From: Zancudomyces culisetae
Lineage: Eukaryota; Kickxellomycota; Harpellomycetes; Harpellales; Legeriomycetaceae
Assembly: GCA_001969505.1 (NCBI GenBank)
Contig: LSSK01001819.1
Coordinates: 1-11,298, forward strand
Direction of reading: 5' to 3'
DNA length: 11,298 bases
The position numbers and the translations under genes were made by a program. Below the pieces are notes generated by a model, which saw nothing but the letters and a program-made list of their open reading frames with translations, had not been told where the DNA came from and searched no databases. The stretch's first letter is position 1; each line of letters begins with the position of its first letter. Shown here piece after piece: positions 7,572-11,298 of this stretch.

Positions 7572-8033
7572 CTACAAAATCAATCAGTTACAGTATTTCT
7601 TGTTAGTTTCAGCCATTCACGTTAGTAAGAAAGCACAATTAAATCTCATTCTGAGGTACTAAACCCACTGCAATTACTAAACCATGTCGCTCTTTCAACA
7701 CACAATAAGTTTACACCTTTCCAAACGACCCAAAGCAGTACTAAACAAATCCATTGAATAAAATAAATTGGATTTCCCCTGTTTGTAAAGATTCGATTTC
7801 ATAAAGCATAATTTTTTCTTTATCAAGTGCTATTAATTTCGAATCCGTTTTACTACCCTGCATTTTAAATCAATAAATCCACATCTATTCTACACATTAC
7901 TTGTTCCGATAGCCTGCTGATGCCGATATATTGACAAAGTACGGCTTAAAATAAGACCTGACCTCTCACAGTCCGCGTTTTCAAATATATATACTCGCTC
8001 ATAACAACTTATAAAGTGACAGCTTTTACTTAC
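7572..8033 (-). other. Probable RPL6 5'-leader intron (462 nt)
   Basis: The minus strand shows a GTAAGT donor at 8033-8028, a canonical AACTAAC branch point at 7608-7602, and a TTTTGTAG acceptor ending at 7572. The acceptor is 31 nt after the branch A and 23 nt before the RPL6 ATG. Long introns near the 5' end are common in yeast ribosomal protein genes. The intron is outside the coding frame, so only signal quality supports it. No snoRNA boxes were found inside. Confidence 0.7.
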
Positions 8034-8623
8034 CACTATTCCCGTATATGTGAAAAAAAGAGTCGGAATATTTTTACCAGAGATAAAGAACTGAAGAAAA
8101 GATCAAAACCCAAGTAAAGAAAAATACAAAAATATCTATCTTTTTTTTTTGTTATTGCAGAAAAAAAAATCGCTTAAAACTATTTGCCTAATGGAATCTA
8201 TGAATCTTGAAAAATTTTATTAGTGTCTTTTTTGGTTTTTTTTTCAAAATAACCAATTTTCTTCATTTCTCCAAGTTTCTGGCCAATAAAACACTAGAAT
8301 GAAATTGAATATATACTTTTGCCCAGAATTGTTTTGATAGTGCCGTTTTCTCTCCCAAATAACACTCTAACCTTTTGGGCAAAATTTTCTTGCCCAGCCT
8401 ACTTTTATACTTTCTTTCTGGTCCATATCAAAAAACCAAAAAAGAAATATAGTGATGTTCAAAAATTTTTTTTATACTTGTCAAAGAACAAAATAAATCT
8501 GATCTCACATACAAAATCGAGCCGTGCATTCCTGCCTTTACGGATTTGAAGCGAAGACTCCTATTTTCGATTGTATAGATAAAACTTGTCACAGTACACA
8601 CAAAATACTATAGATAGCCCAAA
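8034..8623. other. Divergent promoter region between RPL6 and TOM7
   Basis: If the leader intron is real, the RPL6 start site lies just beyond 8034, so about 590 bp serve both genes. T-rich and A-rich tracts occur at 8140-8170 and 8230-8245, and a cluster of TGGGCAA sites at 8317-8397. A 76-codon plus-strand frame at 8319-8549 lacks an ATG start and looks like chance. Confidence 0.6.
8317..8397. promoter_or_regulatory. Cluster of TGGGCAA-type sites
   Basis: Three copies lie within 81 bp: TTTTGCCCAG (8317-8326), TTTTGGGCAAAATTTT (8373-8388) and CTTGCCCAG (8389-8397). The last two form an inverted pair. Similar sequences lie near RPL7: ATGGGCAAAT at 4683-4692 upstream, and TGCCCAAAATTT at 4226-4237 in intron 1. 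Recurrence near both ribosomal protein genes suggests a shared regulator; none is identified. Confidence 0.4.
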
Positions 8624-8982
8624 ATGAACAAAACTGCAAAGACATTGATCGAAAACGTCGTAAGCACCGGCAAATTCCTGGTACACTGGGGTTATATCCC
8701 TCTGATCATCTACATTGGTATGTCACTCGCCTTTTCGCTTTTACTAATTTATGCTTTTATGCTTTTATGCTTTTATCATTATTCGCCATTGCATCTAAAC
8801 AATAATTAATTTGAAAATCTTTAGGATACAAGACAGCGAATCCAAAACCACAATTGATAAGGTAAACCATAATATCCATATCAACTATTGTACAATAAGA
8901 GATATTTTAGAATGAAATCATATTTCCTTTTCAACTAATCCTGACTTTGAAAAATAATAGAATGATAAGTCCTATGGCCTAA
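8624..8982 (+). CDS. TOM7: Tom7, mitochondrial outer-membrane translocase subunit, three exons
   Basis: Tom7 is a small single-span subunit that tunes assembly of the TOM import complex in the mitochondrial outer membrane. The join of 8624-8717, 8825-8861 and 8961-8982 gives 50 residues (60 in S. cerevisiae). Residues of about 18-32 form the membrane span, with the hallmark HWGYIPLIIYIGY. After it come KTANPKPQLIRMISP and a short end, matching the conserved Pro-rich LLSP-type tail. Each exon join restores the family pattern: Gly32 is split by intron 1 and Arg44 by intron 2. CTG codons encode residues 19 and 27 in hydrophobic positions, arguing for CTG as leucine. Without splicing the frame runs on to about 8809 with unrelated residues. 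Confidence 0.93.
8718..8824 (+). other. TOM7 intron 1 (107 nt)
   Basis: The donor GTATGT and acceptor TTTAG are clear. A perfect TACTAAT branch sequence lies at 8742-8748, but 77 nt from the acceptor. Just after it come three copies of ATGCTTTT (8751-8774), whose expansion may explain the long distance. A nearer weak candidate, TTAAT, lies at about 8806. Confidence 0.88.
8751..8774 (+). repeat. Microsatellite (ATGCTTTT)3 in TOM7 intron 1
   Basis: Three perfect 8-nt tandem units directly downstream of the TACTAAT branch candidate. Confidence 0.9.
8862..8960 (+). other. TOM7 intron 2 (99 nt)
   Basis: The donor is GTAAAC, the branch candidate AACTAAT at 8933-8939, and the acceptor AATAG ending at 8960, 22 nt after the branch A. 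The final exon is only 22 nt and encodes the conserved end of Tom7. Confidence 0.87.
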
Positions 8983-9446
8983 ATCATGAAGTTACAAGTT
9001 CAGTAACGATCCTCTTCTGGAAGTTGAATGAATGAATCAAGGGACGAACAATATCTGAAAACTACGGATCAGGAAATTAATAAACAAAAAATAATAAAAT
9101 CCCCTTTCCTATTATATAGTTTTACCTGTGGAGAAATGTTTTTGCGAAATGTGTACAACATAAATTTTAAACCATAAATACACTATGTTTACTCACTACA
9201 ATCACTTTTCTGACTATTAATATGTTTTATTAAGCGATGAATCCTGTCCATTCCTCTACACATACAGTCAAAATAAGGGGAAGGATCCTGCAGTGCTAAT
9301 TGAAATATAACTGTCTTCAAAATATAAAACTACTACATTTTATTGTTTGTATCGCATAAATCTGCTCTAAGAAGCATCTAATATCGATTCTAAGACCGCC
9401 TGCTTAGCGCCTGCATCAAATAAAGTGAGGAAAAAAAGTATTTCCC
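8983..9446. other. Convergent 3' flanks of TOM7 and the unknown gene
   Basis: No gene is seen. The region is AT-rich with several AATAAA-like sequences (for example near 9080 and 9420) and should hold both 3' UTRs. Confidence 0.55.
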
Positions 9447-10939
9447 TCAACTTTGTGTAGAGTTTAGGTAACGAGAAGCAGTATTCTCTAACTGAATCTC
9501 AAAATCACTGTAATAACTTATATCGGAGTCTCCACTAGCAATGCTTATGCACTGTTCTCTCTGGTCCTGCTGCTGCTGCTGCTGCTGCAGTTTGATCACT
9601 GGAACACCATCGGGGCTTTCTGTCGAGTCCAAGCGTTTGGAAACTGGAGTGGCTTTGTTTTTGCGTGATCTTTGTTTTGCGTAGACTTTTGGTTGTGTGT
9701 GTTGGATGGTTTTATCAACTTTGGCGATTTCAGACTCAATATTACAAGCTATACATGTGTTCTGACTATCGTGTTCTTGTTTAGCACCTGGAAGTTCGTT
9801 TTTGATTTCTATTTTTGTTGCTTTTTTTGGCGTTCTTTTTGTATACTTCCTCTTTTTAGTGACTGAGGGTCTATCAACTGTTTTTGAAAAACCAAACAAC
9901 TCGGCAATTGGTGCATCATCAGGTATATAAAAGTATGGTGGCTGTTGTCCCTGCCTCTTTAGCATTTGATTGGTGAGCTTGCTAATACCATTCGTTTCTT
10001 CTGTTTTTAGCCCCATGTTGATATTTGGCTGAGTAACCCCATGGTTGTGACTTGCACTAGGATTATAGTTAAACAGGCTTTCTTGAAACACTGGATTCTC
10101 GAAATTTGCAGGAAAACCCAGGCTGGGATGCTGAAACTGTTCGGCCTGATTGTGGATGCCTTTTTCTCTTTTTATACTAATATCAATCACGTTGTTATTT
10201 TGGTCCATCGGGCCTTTCAAGTGCCTTTTCCTCATAAACTCGTCAAGTTTATTATGTATTCTAATCAGTTCGTCTCTAATATAGCTTATAAAAAAGTTGC
10301 TCAACCAACTCCTGAGTTGGTCATTCAACATCTCTACATTCCTATGACTATCTATTAGCACCATACTGACCTTGTCATTGGTTTCAAATAACTGTTGGCT
10401 TAGTCCGTTTATTTTTTCTGTGATGTATTTCCCAACCAAGTTATCCTCACTAAGTTTATTCGTGCCACTGCCGCTACTTTTGGTGTTGTAATTCTTTTCC
10501 AACTTCTCTAACTTTTCCACCAATAGCTCCATTATTGGTCTGCTTTCATCTCTCAGCGCCTTTACCACTACACTGTTTTGATGTATTGATGCAGCCATAT
10601 CATTGATGGTAGAAACTTGAGCTTGGCTCATCTGTTGTCTTTGTGTTTCTATATCCTTAACACTGTTACTGAGCTCTTGTATCAGCTGTTCAAGACGTGT
10701 ACAGTTTTTGCATCCATATGCCTTGATCCCTCTAAGGGGATCTGTAACAAATTTTTTTTTGTATATATCCACACATTCCAAAGCACCTTGATACAAGCTA
10801 TTCAGCAATTGTGATTTCTATAGCGTATTAATCCAGCGTTGATTGCTTGTAGCACTTAAAGTACACTTCGTCTATGATCCGTTTGATATATATGAATCCT
10901 CTACACTATACAAACTGTTCTTACTCTTTTCTCTTCCAT
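9447..10939 (-). CDS. Unrecognised coiled-coil protein with two CxxC motifs, two exons
   Basis: I do not recognise this family. The long frame has no ATG before residue 60 and opens directly after a TAG. A 15-nt first exon, 10939-10925 (MEEKR), joined to 10817-9447 gives 461 residues. Visible parts: a CxxC (KNC context) at 41-44; predicted coiled coils at about 45-80 and 100-115 (MELLVEKLEKLEKN); a Ser/Gly linker; a helical block at 130-205 ending in MRKRHLKG; a low-complexity Asn/Gln/Pro region; PDDAPIAELFGF at about 304-315; a strongly basic stretch, KKRKYTKRTPKKATK, at about 326-340, likely a nuclear signal or AT-rich DNA contact; a second CxxC at 360-363; a seven-Gln run; and an acidic Ser/Tyr-rich end. 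A nuclear role is inferred from the basic clusters only. Confidence 0.78.
9567..9590 (-). repeat. CAG/CTG trinucleotide run coding polyglutamine
   Basis: Seven CAG codons (CTG on the plus strand) encode seven glutamines near residue 416 of the unknown protein. This is a typical length-variable microsatellite. Confidence 0.9.
10818..10924 (-). other. Intron of the unknown gene (107 nt)
   Basis: The donor is GTAAGA at 10924-10919 and the acceptor TATAG ends at 10818. Both sides are phase 0, and the splice provides the only in-frame ATG for the N-terminal 60 residues. The branch candidate TTAAT at 10831-10827 lies only 10 nt before the acceptor, shorter than in the other introns here. Confidence 0.68.
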
Positions 10940-11298
10940 GCTAAGTCGCTTCCATATGTCCCTACTACCGTTTAAACTGGTAGGTTAGTACCGAAATACC
11001 AAATATGTTTTATCTTTGTTTTTATCTTCACATTTTTACATCCTTCCCAATACACCAAAAACAATTTCGATCTCATTTTTTTCATTTTCGTGAATACCCA
11101 GCATTTTTATTCTGTCAGTTAAAAACCAAAAAACGAAAATTGACTACCTCGATTTGACAGTGAAATATGTAATTAATTAAATGCCAAATATCTGAAAATA
11201 ACTGTCGAATATTTTTATTGCTCTTTTCCATTTCATTCTCCGTTTATACCTTCGCTGTCGCTTTTTTTTTTTGGATATTGTACTTTGACACCACTTCG
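10940..11298. promoter_or_regulatory. Upstream region of the unknown gene
   Basis: No coding region is seen up to the window edge. It contains the near-palindrome at 10965-10983 and T-rich tracts (for example 11262-11272). It should include the promoter of the minus-strand gene. Confidence 0.5.
10965..10983. promoter_or_regulatory. Near-palindrome close to the unknown gene's start
   Basis: CTACC and GGTAG arms flank a perfect GTTTAAAC core with a single extra T, 26 bp upstream of the proposed ATG. It could be an operator-like binding site or a hairpin in the leader; no known factor is assigned. Confidence 0.4.

Noticed and set aside
8319-8549. A 76-codon plus-strand frame upstream of TOM7
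   Set aside because: It does not begin with ATG, is Phe/Lys/Ser-rich as expected of AT-rich DNA, and sits in the divergent promoter region.
9447-10808. Start of the unknown gene at 10808
   Set aside because: The codon there is TTG, not ATG. The frame opens after a TAG that is better explained as an intron acceptor, with the ATG in an upstream 15-nt exon.
1-11298. Novel defence system, CRISPR array or prophage
   Set aside because: The window is eukaryotic with spliced housekeeping genes; no spaced repeat array, phage gene or operon was found.

Overview
The window reads as nuclear DNA of a budding yeast (Saccharomycotina). It is AT-rich and carries five spliced protein genes: ribosomal protein uL30 (RPL7), the p23 co-chaperone (SBA1), ribosomal protein eL6 (RPL6), the mitochondrial import subunit Tom7, and one coiled-coil protein I do not recognise. 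CTG codons fall at hydrophobic positions in Tom7, so CTG is probably read as leucine and this is not a CUG-Ser yeast. The eL6 has a long N-terminal extension that baker's yeast lacks. Every gene has at least one intron, seven in all, mostly with GTAAGN donors and CTAAY-like branch points. This suggests an intron-rich, early-diverging yeast lineage; I cannot name the genus from sequence alone.

Layout. Positions 1-2200 hold no intact gene. They contain what look like two decayed tandem copies of one unknown gene on the minus strand, with start codons at 618 and 2103, about 1.5 kb apart. RPL7 (4417 to 2545, minus) has three exons, the first only 8 nt. Its second intron carries a 13-nt antisense match to 25S rRNA, the hallmark of the snR39/snR59 methylation-guide snoRNA that also sits in RPL7 introns of Saccharomyces. 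About 1.5 kb of AT-rich non-coding DNA follows, with a Tbf1-like site. SBA1 (5931-6724, plus) converges on RPL6 (7548-6823, minus), with 98 bp between stop codons. RPL6 probably has a 462-nt intron in its 5' leader. TOM7 (8624-8982, plus) diverges from RPL6 and is split into three exons encoding only 50 residues. The unknown gene (10939 to 9447, minus; 461 residues) begins with a 15-nt exon and converges on TOM7.

Functionally these are unlinked housekeeping genes: ribosome assembly, chaperone function and mitochondrial import. Both ribosomal protein genes share long promoter-proximal introns and a recurring TGGGCAA-type promoter motif. The most notable elements are the intronic snoRNA guide, the decayed gene pair, the micro-exons, and the unrecognised coiled-coil protein with two CxxC motifs.
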